DNA from: Trissonchulus latispiculum
Lineage: Eukaryota; Nematoda; Enoplea; Enoplida; Ironidae
Direction: 5' to 3'
NCBI GenBank assembly: GCA_030248195.1
Contig: JASAND010028698.1
Coordinates: 17,603-81,602 of the forward strand
Length of the DNA stretch: 64,000 nucleotides
Position numbers and translations under genes: made by a program. This document shows positions 23,901 to 40,017 of the stretch, one piece after another (position 1 is the stretch's first letter; every line of letters begins with the position of its first letter). The notes under the pieces were generated by a model. It worked only from the letters and a program-made list of their open reading frames with translations. It was not told the DNA's origin and ran no database searches.

Positions 23901-24614
23901 ATGCTCATCGTTTTCAGCGACCCCGATTTACTACGTATGTGTGGGTACCACCCCGAGGCCGAAAAATGCCATTTTTAGTGACTTTTAGGCCATTTCTAGT
24001 AAAAGTGGGACTTAAAAACTTTTCGCCAAAACAGGCCAAAAAATGCAAAGTTTGGGCCCATCTCCTGGAAGCTAGAGAGCAAAATTAAAAAATCCCCGCT
24101 CGTTACTTTATGCACCCCTACTGGTAATTTTCAACAAAAGATACTAGACCTCTCCAGCGTCTACCCAGTTCTAGAAAAGTGTGACCAAAATTTGCGAAAA
24201 ATAGCGAAAGTCCGACTTTGGGACCTTGGCACAGAGCCAAAATTGGCCAGGTGCCAAAATGACCAAAAAAGGTAGCATGGGGGGATCCTGTCTACCAACA
24301 TATAATAGTAGTATGGTGCCAAAATGCCCACATCGTTCCAACACTTAGCCGTAAAATGCATTTCCAATAAGCGTTATTCACCGAGAAAAAAAACAAACGC
24401 ACGGTAACTATCGCCTAGTGCAAAAATTCGAAGTTTCGAATTCGAACCAAAAGTATGGTGGTACTTGTAGTACTACTCGAGTTGTTTACGATGGTAACCT
24501 TTTTACCACTTCCGAACCTCTAATTAGCTGGCCCTAGGCCAACACGGTCTCCAGGGGGCCGCGCAGACGCCTTTACACCCATATTATGTAGGGGCGCTAT
24601 CGCGCCCCTACATA
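23875..24614. mobile_element. Repeat family ending in a GGGGCGC-TATC-GCGCCCC hairpin, copy 1
   Basis: Blocks GCTCATCGT...CAGCGACCCCGAT, TACTTGTAGTACT, TTAGCTGGC, GGGCCGCGC and CTTTTACACCCATATTA occur in the same order at 45250-45980. Both copies end in a hairpin whose outer stem continues into TATGTA/TACATA (here 24585-24614, 13-bp stem). Homology stops at the hairpin, so it looks like an element terminus. The 145-bp array upstream may belong to it. No protein is encoded. Confidence 0.5.
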
Positions 24615-25556
24615 ACATTAACATATATACAGTTTGAATGCTTGAAATGTTTACAAATGCTCTTGAAAGAAGATGAGAACAAGATGAACTCAAAGACTTC
24701 AAAAAACGAGATGCAAGCCCATAATATTCAGCCGAGTAGTTCCAACTTGTTTGCCAGCTAAGCTATCCTCCTAGCTAACTAGATCATCTCAACCAAAGCT
24801 ATACAATTCTTAAAATGTAATAACTTCCTCCTTCTATGCGTTTATTGCAATTTTTTCCGAGTCCAATCAAAGGCGTTTAAACTCCCCCTGTGTAACTTAT
24901 CAAAAAGGGACTATATAAAGCACACGTATGTTTAAGCTTAGTGTCAAATTTCTATACCTTGCCTAAAACGGTATAACTTATATACGTCTACGGTATATCT
25001 TATATAAGTCTGCAAAAAATCAAGATCTTGGGAGGTCAGTGAGAGTCCCTTTAATAGAAGCAAGACACCGTGCGCCTGTATCCTAAGGAGTTAATTAAGC
25101 CTAGAATTATGGCACGAAATTTCCGTTCCCCCATAAACTAAAAATATAATATGCGTATAGACGTATTATCACAGTGGAGCTAGTTATTGAACCATAAACT
25201 AAAAGGTGAGGACCGGGGAGATAGAGCAACTGGGAAACCTAAGAAAGAAAGTGTATACGTTAAGTGTCAAGTTAAAGGGTGGATAACTTATGCATTCGAA
25301 ACTTAGTATTATTATCTAAACTGTACGTACCCGTAGTCTATACAGTAGGTCAAGCGCTAACAACAGCGAACAGAAAAACTAATGTTAAATAGCCTGCTCG
25401 GGACTAATGAGCAACGGAAACCTAAGGAACAACACACATGCCACATCCTCAAATTTTGTGAATTAAAACAACACGACACATGGAACAAATATATTATATA
25501 TACATTGTATCCAGCAAGATTGACTTGACAATCTATCGATATTGATAAAATATTGA
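24615..25556 (-). other. Alpha-tubulin 3' flank / possible 3' UTR
   Basis: This lies immediately downstream of the alpha-tubulin stop codon on the - strand. No exon encoding an acidic tubulin tail ending in Tyr could be found by eye. Otherwise it is AT-rich with no recognised feature. Confidence 0.35.
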
Positions 25557-30554
<4,998 letters not shown>

Positions 30555-30661
30555 CTGAAACAAGAACAACAAGAAACTAAATTCAGATTATACAACTGAG
30601 GGGAGGCAAAAACTGGAAAAACTTCAACAAAACAATATCTGCAACAGGCAGTGTTAACAAA

Positions 30662-30663
<2 letters not shown>

Positions 30664-30703
<40 letters not shown>
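30664..30703. repeat. (TA)n microsatellite
   Basis: A pure TA dinucleotide run of about 40 bp. Confidence 0.95.
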
Positions 30704-30705
<2 letters not shown>

Positions 30706-30998
30706 CTGCAGGGGAAATAGCAAAGTTTCAAAGAATTGTACGTATATATATATACTCTCTTGCTACAGCAGAAAAGGGCGATACCGTTAAAGCAAAATTT
30801 AATATCAGTTGTTTTCGCTTAGATGGTTATACATGAGCAAGGAGTGTACTGAGGGTGAAAGTACACCCTAATTTCCGGGGAGGGGGGCAGCGCGAACAAA
30901 GCGAGCGCTGTTCATGTCAAATTTGCGCAAGTCAGCATCAATAATTCAGAGAAACCTGTTCTAATTAAAAGAAAACTGTTCTATGTATATGTATATAT

Positions 30999-31670
30999 TA
31001 GGGATGCACCGGGGCCTGGCCCCGACCCCGGTAGTCAGGCCCCGGCCCCGGTGGTCAGGCCCCGTTACCGACCGGGGCCAAAAATTATCAAAATGTTGAA
31101 AATTTTTGACATTTTTTGACCAAAATTTTAAATTTTCGAAAGTCAGAAAGTATATATTACAAATCGTTTGTTTTCCAACCGATAGAAATGAAAACAACGA
31201 TAGTAACGTTTGTATATATATATCAAAAAATATTGCAAAATTTAAATTTTCAAGAAAATTTTAGAAAATTTTCGATTTGGAAACCCAGTTTCCAGGCCCC
31301 GGCCCCGGCCGGGGCCACGATGAGGCCCCGGCCCCTGGGCTTTTTCTAGGCAAAAATAAGTGGGGGGGGGGGAAGAGTGGGGGGGCACCAAAATAGACGA
31401 TTTTCGACCAAAAAATTTCGGCGAAGCCGGAAAATTTTTGAAAATTTTGACCAAAAATCCTAAAAATTTGGCAATTTCTGGGCGCCTTAGGGTGAGTGGG
31501 GGGGGAAGGCCAAAAAAGTGGGGGGGGAACGAGTGGGGGGGGGAAGAGGTCGAGAGGGGGGAACCCAAAAAGTGGGGGGGCCCCCCCCCCCCCCCCCCCA
31601 GTGAAAAAACCACAGGGCCCCGGTGAGGTCCCGGGCACCCCCCGGTAGTGGCGGCCCTGGTGCATCTCTA
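30999..31670. mobile_element. hAT-like MITE with TAGGGATGCACC ends
   Basis: The left end is TAGGGATGCACCGGGGCC; the reverse complement of the right end is TAGAGATGCACCAGGGCC. Flanking 8-mers GTATATAT and GTATATAC (30991-30998 and 31671-31678) agree at seven of eight positions. Subterminal GGCCCCGG repeats are dense. The TAGNGATGCACC end and 8-bp duplication are typical of hAT MITEs. It is interrupted at 31334-31615. Confidence 0.7.
31334..31615. mobile_element. G-rich CTGGG-family MITE nested in a hAT-like MITE
   Basis: Ends are CTGGGCTTTTTCTAGG and AAAAAACCACAG. GGCCC is duplicated at 31329-31333 and 31616-31620. It has G-runs up to 11, a long C-run near the right end, and the same GGCGAAGCCGGAAAATTTTT core as 22602-23013. 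Confidence 0.7.
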
Positions 31671-31967
31671 GTATATACGTATATTTCAATTCTACAACAA
31701 CGCGAAAGGAGTGCAGTCAACGAAATGAGCGAAAAAGGAGTAAGAAACTCCAGATGGGGCGGCATAATATTTGTAAATGCTTTGAAAATGTCACGAGCGC
31801 TGATACTTCACCGCCCTTTCTTATCCATTGTTGCCCCCCCCCAAAACTGTGCGAAGGGGGGCCGCGCGAAGTAATTTCTGGTACACTGTGGACAATGACC
31901 TTGCCTATGTAAGGTGATAACTAAGAAAGCAAAAGCTAATATATATATATATACGGTATGTACTTAC

Positions 31968-32015
31968 ACCTCCTCGAAACGATTTACGCGGTTCCTGGCC
32001 CACCATATGCGCCAT
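31968..32015 (-). CDS. Candidate small first exon upstream of alpha-tubulin
   Basis: On the - strand an ATG opens 16 codons, MAHMVGQEPRKSFRGG, directly followed by a strong donor GTAAGTA. It ends in phase 0, so splicing to the tubulin exon at 30554 would be in frame, giving a tubulin with an unusual N-terminal extension. It may equally be the first exon of another gene, or chance. The internal ATG|GTGGGC is a weaker alternative donor that would supply only a Met close to tubulin. Confidence 0.25.
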
Positions 32016-32465
32016 AATTAACCAAATATATAGTTAAAGACAGGCTAAAGAGGGATAAAAGTAGATTTGAAAAGTAAGCATATACTACTTAATATTAAGT
32101 CAATGATAGAATACTTAGCTTGAGTACATGTAGTAAGAAGAGAGACACTAATGCGTCAGCTAACAGCAGAATACTTTAGCAAACACAAACTTTTAGCATG
32201 CACACATTATACAGACATAGATGCGTAATTTAGTAACACACACATACGTGATATTATGTCCATATATAAAGGCATGTACGCATTTATATGATAAAGCTTA
32301 GGCTAACTCTGACACTCCTCAAACAAATGACAAAATATCGACAACTTTGCTTTGACTAGACGTGCCTGCCTAGACTAAAGATAGATTCGCAAAGCTGACA
32401 CCGCTTACTCAATCACACAGCGAGGTTTATAATTTAAGATCGTATTCACAGGTATATAATACGTA
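32016..32465. other. AT-rich sequence upstream of the candidate exon
   Basis: A-rich on the + strand, with no recognisable feature. It could hold the alpha-tubulin promoter or 5' UTR, but no element supports this. Confidence 0.25.
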
Positions 32466-32470
32466 CGTAA

Positions 32471-32744
32471 CAGGGCATTTTTTTAAGAATTTTTTTGGGG
32501 AGGGGGGGGGGGTTCCCGGGGGTGGCCCCCGCCCCGGGCCCGAGTGGGGGAAGAAATTTTCGGGGGATTTTCCCCCAAAATGAGCCAAAAATTGGTATTT
32601 TTGGCGTAGTCAGCACGTAGAAAAAAGTTCAAAAACACCTGGATTTAGGCACTGAAAACATCCCGGGAAGGGCAATTTGGGGGGGGGCGGAGGCATCTTC
32701 GGAGGGGAGGTCGATTTCAAGGAGGGCCCCTGTAAAAAACCCTG
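32471..32744. mobile_element. G-rich MITE, CAGGG family
   Basis: Ends are CAGGGCATTTTTTTA and TAAAAAACCCTG. CGTAA is duplicated at 32466-32470 and 32745-32749. It is G-rich on the + strand throughout, and the GAGCCAAAAATTGGTATTTTTGGCGTA core is shared with 53784-54158 (key blocks GAGCCAAAAA and TTTTTGGCGTA). Confidence 0.7.
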
Positions 32745-32759
32745 CGTAAAAAATCATAG

Positions 32760-33510
32760 GGGTCCCGGGGCTGCAACGATGTCCGCGTACCCGTGGTACA
32801 GCTGTCGAAAGACGATGGTTCCAGAAGATTCATCGTCTCTCGCGAATAGTCATCAACCGCCCTTCCTCCACCCATATCCGCGATCAGCCTCGACAACCGT
32901 CGGGTTTTTGCTTGAGGGGCAGCCATAACCGGCAAAGTTGCTCCTTCTACTCCTCCTCATTGCCGGCATAGAACCAAATCCGGGCCCAGTCCAACCTCGT
33001 TTCCCATGTACAGTCTGCAAGACATCGGCTTTCCGTGCCTCTCTACCGTGGTCGCGCTGCACTGAATGGGTCCACACCATACGCGGCAGTGGCCTGAACA
33101 GACAAAGAGTCTACGTTACTGCGGTTTACCTATGCCCCCCTTGTCAGTCAGCTCATCCCCAAACTGTACCCACTCCACTACTAGCGGTCTCGATCAGCCC
33201 TCCGGCCCAACCTCCACCTCTGCTTGGTCTCCAACCCGCCCCCCCAGGGGCAACTGCCCCCTCAACTCAGAACGACTTCAACCTCTTGCAGCTCAATATA
33301 AATGGACTGAGAGCTAAGTCCACCTAGCTAGGGGCCTTCCTCCCGGAAGAGAGCATCAGCGTAGCAGCAATTCAGATGACGAAACTTGGCCCCTCTGTGT
33401 CAGATTCACACATGCCAGGTTTCTCTCTTCTCCGCCGCGACCGCGACACAAATGGCGGAGGTGTCGCTTTCATCATTCGGGACTCGGTGTCATACTCCTT
33501 ACCTGTGTTT
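32760..33510 (+). pseudogene. APE-type LINE 5' fragment with 2A-like motif, zinc finger and endonuclease start
   Basis: An open stretch from 32938 reads LLLLLLLIAGIEPNPGP, then a Cys-rich segment (FPCTVCK...WVH...YLCPPC), a Pro-rich region, and the start of an AP-endonuclease domain (FNLLQLNINGLRAKST, then after a stop ISVAAIQ, GGGVAFIIRD). Leu-rich segments ending in a 2A-like motif are known from APE-type non-LTR retrotransposons. The canonical first Asp of the 2A core is Gly here and a TAA lies just upstream. Several zinc-finger cysteines are lost compared with the copy at 50.8 kb. The copy breaks off near 33510, so it is dead. Confidence 0.75.
32965..32988 (+). other. 2A-like motif GIEPNPGP (first residue altered)
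   Basis: Codons encode G-I-E-P-N-P-G-P after seven leucines. The canonical ribosome-skipping core is D-V/I-E-x-N-P-G-P. The Asp-to-Gly change would be expected to weaken skipping (family knowledge). Confidence 0.6.
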
Positions 33511-34370
33511 TTTGCGAAAAAAACTGCGACATTCCGCACTTTCTTTGAAAATTCCGCAACTTTTTTCGGAGCTCTGCGTAAAGTTCCGTAAAAATTTTTG
33601 GCCTCGACTAGAAATTTTCAGCTATTTCTGATAATAAATCCACGTGTTTCCGGTACTTTTTGCAGAAAATTTCAAAAAATTTTCGCGCCTTCGGCGCGTA
33701 TTTCTGTATTGTAGACACCTTTCAGTCTTATGATAGGACTCTTGTCCGAGATAAGTAGAATACTTTGTAGTGAAAGCTTATCCAATAAAATTCTTTTCGC
33801 ATAAACTAATTTCCTAAAATACCTGAAGAAGTACACGCGTACACATAGTAACCACTCTAGTAAGATGATAACCACTCTGAAGTATGCATTTGTTGAACAG
33901 AGTCGTGGATATACGTACTTACATACATACGTACATACATAACCTGTTTAGATACCAAAGTGCACAAGAATAACCCAAAATCTTTGCTAAATCGCTCGAA
34001 AAAATAGATTTTCAAGCTTGAATTTTCCTGAAACATCTAGCTTTTGCTGGAGGCTGTCACATTCAGACCCCCATTTTTAAATTCGTTTATATCTTGGCGT
34101 TGTGCTTCATTATGATTGCTCTGTTCTTTCTATTTTTACTATTTTTCCGAAATCTTTCTGATTTTAATTTTAAAATGTTGTATATAAATGTTCCCAAACC
34201 AAATTTTATACTAATTTTTCCCTGTGGCAGCTTTGGTTTTCTGGTTGCCGAAATCAAAATTTTGAGTGTTTCTATTAAGGATTTTTTACAGTTTTACAAA
34301 ATTTTCGCAGCTTCTGGGGGGCTCCGCCCCCCAGACCCCCCGCATTTTCACCTGTAACTTTATATTCTAG
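33511..34370. other. Unclassified repeat sequence interrupting the LINE
   Basis: The LINE frame stops at about 33510 and is replaced by AT-rich repeat-like DNA. It includes the TTTTCGCGCCTTCGGCGCG palindrome and, at 34314-34343, the CTGGGGGG...CCCCCCAGACCCCC palindrome known from 1-1.7 kb. No terminus or duplication was identified. Confidence 0.4.
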
Positions 34371-35130
34371 TCAAAAACACACGTCATATACATATACACG
34401 AATCAGCATGTTTGTGAACAAAAATCATTGTAAGATTTTAGCTGGAGGGCATACAAAATTTTTAACGGGAGGGTTATAAATTCACACTTTTTGTCCCTTG
34501 GAAAGCTGCCTAGTTGACCCACATGCTGGAAGTTTGTACAAGCCAGCGAGGAAGTATTTATTTTAAAATAACGTCAACATTTTAAAATTTACGATAGGCT
34601 CTCGCTAGGCTTCAGCCGCTGCTTCAAAGACATTAACTGCCGGCATGCCACAACATAATCGACTGAACTGGAACGAAACGTTTTTAAATTGAAAATGGTG
34701 GTTGCTAATAAAAATAGAACTTGAATTATTTATTAGTATATAGATATATATATATATAAATAGTTATTTTCAGCAGCGGTTTTCTCAAGCTCAATGTAAG
34801 AAGTTAATGGTAATGTTAATGTTAATCTACTAGCTGATTTTTGAAAAACTGATTGTAAACTGTTCCATGTTTGAGGCTGCGGCATGTCCATACGTACATA
34901 TCAAAAATTCGTTGGATATATATATATAATAGCGAAAATTGTTTCTTTCAAGCTGAATGTTTGTTAAGCCATTTGCAGCATTCAATCAAAGCGAAATTGT
35001 TGAAACTTATTAAATAAATTCACTATCAGCATTAAAACATTACCAAATCCACAAAAACCCCCATAAGCATTAACAAAATCAAAGAACAAAATTTTAAAAA
35101 CTTCCATGTATTTTGACGACTAGATCCGGA
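34371..35130. other. AT-rich sequence, nothing recognised
   Basis: Small TA runs occur near 34741-34757 and 34917-34928. There is no gene or repeat boundary. Confidence 0.35.
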
Positions 35131-35135
35131 TCCGT

Positions 35136-35512
35136 AAAAAAAAAGGTAAAGGTGACCCCTGGAGATTATCTCCATCCCTGCTTCAGGGACAAGGGGTGCC
35201 GGTGCTCATCCCCGGATACACAGCCGTAGAGCCAGGAGTGTCACCTCAAATGATGACTACATCCGTGGAAGGGGGGCCGGCCCTTCAAGGCTTTAAGCCC
35301 TACACGGACTCCTGTTACCTTCCCACAATAGTGGTACCCATTTACCGACCAATTAAGGATGGATAGCTGGGTTGGCTAGAGCTCACGGCGAACCGATATG
35401 TGCTTAGTCCCTTGCTCAAGGGGATTTGTGAAAGCTTTGTGGCAGCGGGGATTCGAACCTCGGACTATCGGATCCGAAGTCGAACGCCTTAACCACTCGG
35501 CCGGCACGGCAC
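35136..35512 (-). mobile_element. tRNA-derived SINE, near-full copy
   Basis: On the - strand it reads GTGCCGTGCCGGCCGAGTGG (tRNA-like head with A box), then GGTTCGAATCCCCGCTGCCAC (B box region) and a body essentially the same as 55146-55534. It ends in a CACCTTTACCTTTTTTTT tail. At the head end it abuts a GGATCC minisatellite; AGATCCGGATCC also flanks the tail, so it may have inserted into that repeat. Confidence 0.8.
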
Positions 35513-35602
35513 AGATCCAAACTGGATCCGGATCCGGCCGGATCCAAACTGGATCCGGATCCGGCAGGGGCCGGATCCAAACTGGATCCGGATCCGGTCG
35601 AT
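35513..35602. repeat. Minisatellite of GATCCAAACTGGATCCGGAT units
   Basis: Just over three units of about 29-33 bp (AGATCCAAACTGGATCC plus GGATCCGGCC), rich in the palindromes GGATCC and TCCGGA. It directly abuts the tRNA-like end of the SINE. Confidence 0.85.
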
Positions 35603-35803
35603 CCCCAATAGGAGGGCAGTATAAACAAATGGCTGAGTAAAACGTACGTAGTATTACAGCACATCTATCTATATACGTATATCTTTCAGTACGATGGAAC
35701 AAATTCAACAATCAAAGCTTGCCTTTCAGCCGACATCAAAATCACAAAAATGGACCTTACCCGTGAACCGCTCATCTAAACGAGCTGATATGTGTAATTT
35801 TTA

Positions 35804-35808
<5 letters not shown>

Positions 35809-35890
<82 letters not shown>
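35809..35890. repeat. (TA)n microsatellite
   Basis: A pure TA run of about 80 bp. Confidence 0.95.
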
Positions 35891-35891
<1 letters not shown>

Positions 35892-35984
35892 GTAATGCTC
35901 AATCAACTGACAAATTATGAAGCAAATCGATTTTCTAAGGTTGTCCACTCCATTTGCGAACCTCTCAGAAATCGACTCGTATGT

Positions 35985-36686
35985 ACAAGAATAAAAATGC
36001 TCCGATGGAGCATGAAAAATGCAATATGGGTGACATTGGGTTTTAAGCGGACATAAGACTAGGTTTTAAAACGTTCATATGGGAGGCGCAGGTTGTAAAT
36101 GACAAGAGGACTAGGTTTAAAGCGCACTAATATGGACCAGCTTCGCTGAACAACCCATATTCGTGGAAACTGCCCAGCCCAGACTGATGCTGACGGAAAT
36201 TCTTCAGTAAGTTTACCAATTTGTAAGCGTAACTCTGCGTCTGCAGCAACTACGTACGTATATATATATATGTACATATAATATAACTTACTACTTACTT
36301 AATTATAATAAAACGCATTTACTTAATTAACATATATACAGTAAAAATTGATGTCGCAAATTCTGCGGGATAAATGGCAATGCCGGATAAACCGATTGAA
36401 GTAAGCTTACGCAGTATTTCAAAATTATATAGTGCGCTGGCTTAGAAATCTGACGAATGTAGAGTTTGTCAATAAACGTCATATGTGGAGTGGAACATGA
36501 GTGTCTGCGAATATGGGTTGTTCAGCGAAGCTGGTCCATATTAGTGCGCTTTAAACCTAGTCGTCTTGTCATTTACAACCTGCCCCTCCCATATTAACGT
36601 TTTAAAACCTAGTCTTATGTCCGCTTAAAACCCAATGTCACCCATATTGCATTTTTCATGCTCCATCGGAGCATTTTTATTCTTGT
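35985..36686. mobile_element. Long-TIR element with ATGCTCC hairpin ends
   Basis: The arm 35985-36170 recurs inverted at about 36509-36686. Shared blocks are ACAAGAATAAAAATGCTCC, GGAGCATGAAAAATGCAATA, TAAGACTAGGTTTTAAAACG and CGAACAACCCATATTCG-like ends. The terminal ATGCTCC-GAT-GGAGCAT hairpin and the following CATGAAAAA...AATATGGGTGA are shared with 21853-23089, so both belong to one superfamily. No ORF spans the loop. Confidence 0.75.
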
Positions 36687-36945
36687 CCTATTTTATTTTT
36701 AAGGTTCTCAGTAAACTTTAAGCAAAATGTTAAAGCTGTGTGAAAGAAACTTTAAAAATTCCCTCAGTAATCAACCGAACCCACAGAACAAAGAAGTTCT
36801 AAAAGTATATACAATTTTCTCCCTTTCCCTCGATTTTAGCAGAAAACCCTCATCCACTACCGATGGCAAGAATATTTTAGAATGTCGCAGAAAGTTATCT
36901 GTAGCTTGTTCTATATAGACCATTCTGTACTTCAGCAGTATATAT

Positions 36946-38365
36946 ATATGTCGTAGTACAGTATAGCATTCAGTACAGTGCGGCATTGTACTAGTACAGT
37001 ATGGCATGCTCTACTGTACTAGTACAGTGTAGCATCAGGGGTTAAAGGATTTCTTATGTAAAACCCATCAGTCTAATGCTGCAAAATTAACGGGGTTACC
37101 TGGTTGGCATTGTTAGTTTACCCTAAAAATAATTGATACAACTCTTGCTTGGTTGCAGAGGAAGATAATTTCAACCTTATTGCATACCAAAAATTAAAGT
37201 CATTACTACTGCGGTTTTGTGTCACCTTCTGATATTACTTTCAAACTAGCATTTTAAAACTTTTAAAGTCTTCTAAAATTTTAACACTTTCATTCTTAGA
37301 TATGTTAAGTATTAACTTGGAAGTAAGTATAAAAGTATATATAATAAATACGTATCAACTAAAACTGGGTTTTTTGCTATGTCAAATTTTAGCATCCATT
37401 GCTCACTAAATCCTCACTAAAGCCAAATTCTATATTCTATATTGGGAATCTGAAACCGCAATATCGAAGCTGTCTGTGAAACTAACTTTAAGTGAGAAGT
37501 GAATAAAACTGAAATTAGAATCAATTTACCAAAACTGAAACTACTATCAGTTTTCAGCTGAATCTGAAGCTTCTTTAAATTTGGAGCTGAAGCTAAAAAC
37601 AGAAATTGAAATTTCCACTAAACACAACGCTAATTAAAACGTGAATTAAAACGGCGGTATTAAAATATGTGTTAATATCAATCAGTTTAATCTATGTGCG
37701 CTTGTCACACTCTAAGTTATTATGGTGCTACCTTAGTTATGATGTATGTTGCTATGTGTTACTCTATAGATACGTAGCTTTAGACACAGCTCAATTATTA
37801 GTTCGGCAGGCAGGTAAGCTGGGGCCAGTTTCATAAAAATGTTCACGAGTCTAGCAGCTAAACCACGCTTGAAGTTTTCGAGATCCGCAAGTCGCATTGA
37901 AAGTCAAAGGTTCTCGAGTACTGGACTCGATTTCGACCAGAAAAAATTTCGCTAACTTGAGACCTACTCGAGAAATTTTTGAAAACCTAAATTTGGAAAT
38001 TTTTTACCTGCTTCAATAACTTCTATAATTGACTGAATAAATCACCATAACATTTTCCGTAGATACTTTTACATATAATTTTTAATGGAGATGAGGTTGT
38101 TGTTACTGAAAACAGGCTACTCAAGAACGTGAGAGCTCGAGACGGTTTTGTATGAAACGGGCCCCTGGACATCTAGAAGGAGACCCCATAGATTTTGTAA
38201 CATCAGTAGGGAAGGTTCTATCACTGACGCTCGCCAGTCCAGGAAAAGGCTGTATTGCACTATGGGAGTAGTAAAATGCTACGCTGTACTAGTACGGTAG
38301 AGCATGCCATACTGTACTAGTACAATGCCGCACTGTACTGAATGCTATACTGTACTACGACATAT
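36946..38365. mobile_element. Element bounded by 90-bp inverted repeats of TACTAGTACAGT motifs
   Basis: 36946-37035 is repeated inverted at 38276-38365. Blocks are CGTAGTACAGTATAGCATTC, GTGCGGCATTGTACTAGTAC and TAGTACAGTNTAGCAT. Each arm holds two copies of the palindrome GTACTAGTAC. The interior is AT-rich non-coding and contains a nested MITE at 37822-38164. Confidence 0.65.
37822..38164. mobile_element. Harbinger-like MITE with GGGCC...GTTTCATA ends
   Basis: The left end is GGGCCAGTTTCATAAAAATG, and the right end GTATGAAACGGGCCC. A 3-bp CTG flanks both sides (37819-37821 and 38165-38167). A 3-bp duplication and GGG-starting ends fit PIF/Harbinger MITEs (inference). Confidence 0.55.
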
Positions 38366-38374
38366 ACTCTACGC

Positions 38375-39005
38375 AGCGCAAACAGATGCAAATTATATAT
38401 ACTGAGAATGAAGGAAACTTATACGGCACGATTTCTAATGCTCTTCTACAGTTACATGCTAAATTTCAGATGGTTGCAACTTATCTGTAGCTAGTTATAG
38501 GACGTGCTGTACTTCTGCAGCACTCTACTGCATCGCAACCAGACGCAAATTACACTGCCAATGAAGGAAACTTATACGGCACGATTTCTAATGCTCTTCT
38601 ACAGTTACATGCTAAATTTCAGATGGTTGCAACTTATCTGTAGCTAGTTATAGGCCGTGCTGTACTTCTGCAGCACTCTACTGCAGCGCAACCAGACGCA
38701 AATTACACTGCCAATGAAGGAAACTTATACGGCACGATGTCTAATGCTATTTTGCGTTTACATGCAAAATTTCAGACGGTTGCATGCAACATACCTGTAG
38801 TTAGTTATAGGCCGTGCTGTACTTCAGCAGCACGCTACTGCAGCGCATCCAGATGCAAATTAAACTGTCAATGAAGGAAACTTATACGGCACGATTTATA
38901 ATGCTCTTCCACAGTTAAATGCAAAATATCAGACGATGGCAACTTATCTGTAGCTAGTTACAGGCCGTGCTGTACTTCAGCAGCACCCTACTGCCGTGCA
39001 ACCAC
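38375..39005. repeat. 153-bp satellite, about four tandem copies
   Basis: ATGAAGGAAACTTATACGGC recurs at 38408, 38561, 38714 and 38871 (periods 153, 153, 157). Each unit also has ACAGTTACATGCTAAATTTC, CTGTAGCTAGTTATAGG and GTGCTGTACTTCNGCAGCAC. Confidence 0.88.
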
Positions 39006-40017
39006 GCAGCGACATCGTAATAGGCATACAAAACGTATCTATAGCCATGGGGGGAAAACCCACATTTTCGATTTTGGCTGGAACTTTTTTATTATAAGGG
39101 ATATCTGAAAACTTTATATACCATCGTACTTGGCCTACTTAGAACTTTCTTTTAAGCCTATTTGCACTTCTCTAGGTTGTACCGTTAAAGCGGTATAATG
39201 CAAAAAGTAGCGGGGGGAAAACCCAATGGGGGTAAAAACCCAAATGGGGGAAAATAAACCCACCCCTCACAGGTCTTAAAAATTGTCGTATCGCAATTCT
39301 GACACTTCCAGTGTAAAAGTCAACCCTTTTTTAGTTAGTATGAACCAAAAAATCCGATCTAAGTAGCTTTTTTTGAGATCTCATGTGCCGTTGAAAATGC
39401 TGCATCAACTGGCCAGGTTTCATAAAGTTTAACACATAAACATAGGGCAATTTTTGAAAAATGCTAAAAATGATGTAATTTGGTAAAACTTATTATTCTA
39501 TCGTGTAGAGAATGGTTTTTTTACGTAGAATTGGCTGTTAAAATCCACAATTGTACCTGTATTGGGTCCTCCAGCAGCGAAATGGCACTTTTAAGGTTTT
39601 TAGCCCCTAGCTAGCCAGGTAAGCAAAATTGTCCGAATCTGACCGCATAGGATGACGCAGCGTGCTCGATAGTACCGTGCTATAGTCTCTAATTGTTTCC
39701 GTGTTGAGTTGTTAAAAAATTTTTCAAAAAAATTTGGGTGGGTTTTCCCCCCAAAGTGGGTTTTTTCCCCGCCACGTTTGGCAATGTGCCAGACTAGCGG
39801 TACAGCGGAGCGGTCTAATTTTTGCTGTGTGCAAAGAGGAAGAGTTGCCATCATTGCAGATATTTGCAAAACTTTTCTAGCCCAACCCAGTCAAAAGTTA
39901 CATCGGTCCAAACTTTTGGTAAATTTTTGGATGGTTGAACCAAAAAGTAGTTTTCATTTTCAAAATGTCATAAAATGAGCAGGAGTGAACCAAATGACTT
40001 GATCTTTTTATACATAG

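Noticed and set aside
24584..24614. Rho-independent terminator
   Set aside because: The GC hairpin has no T-tract and the genome is eukaryotic; its recurrence at 45.97 kb marks a repeat terminus.
38375..39005. CRISPR-like array
   Set aside because: Units of 153 bp repeat over their whole length with no alternating spacers, in a eukaryotic genome; it is a satellite.
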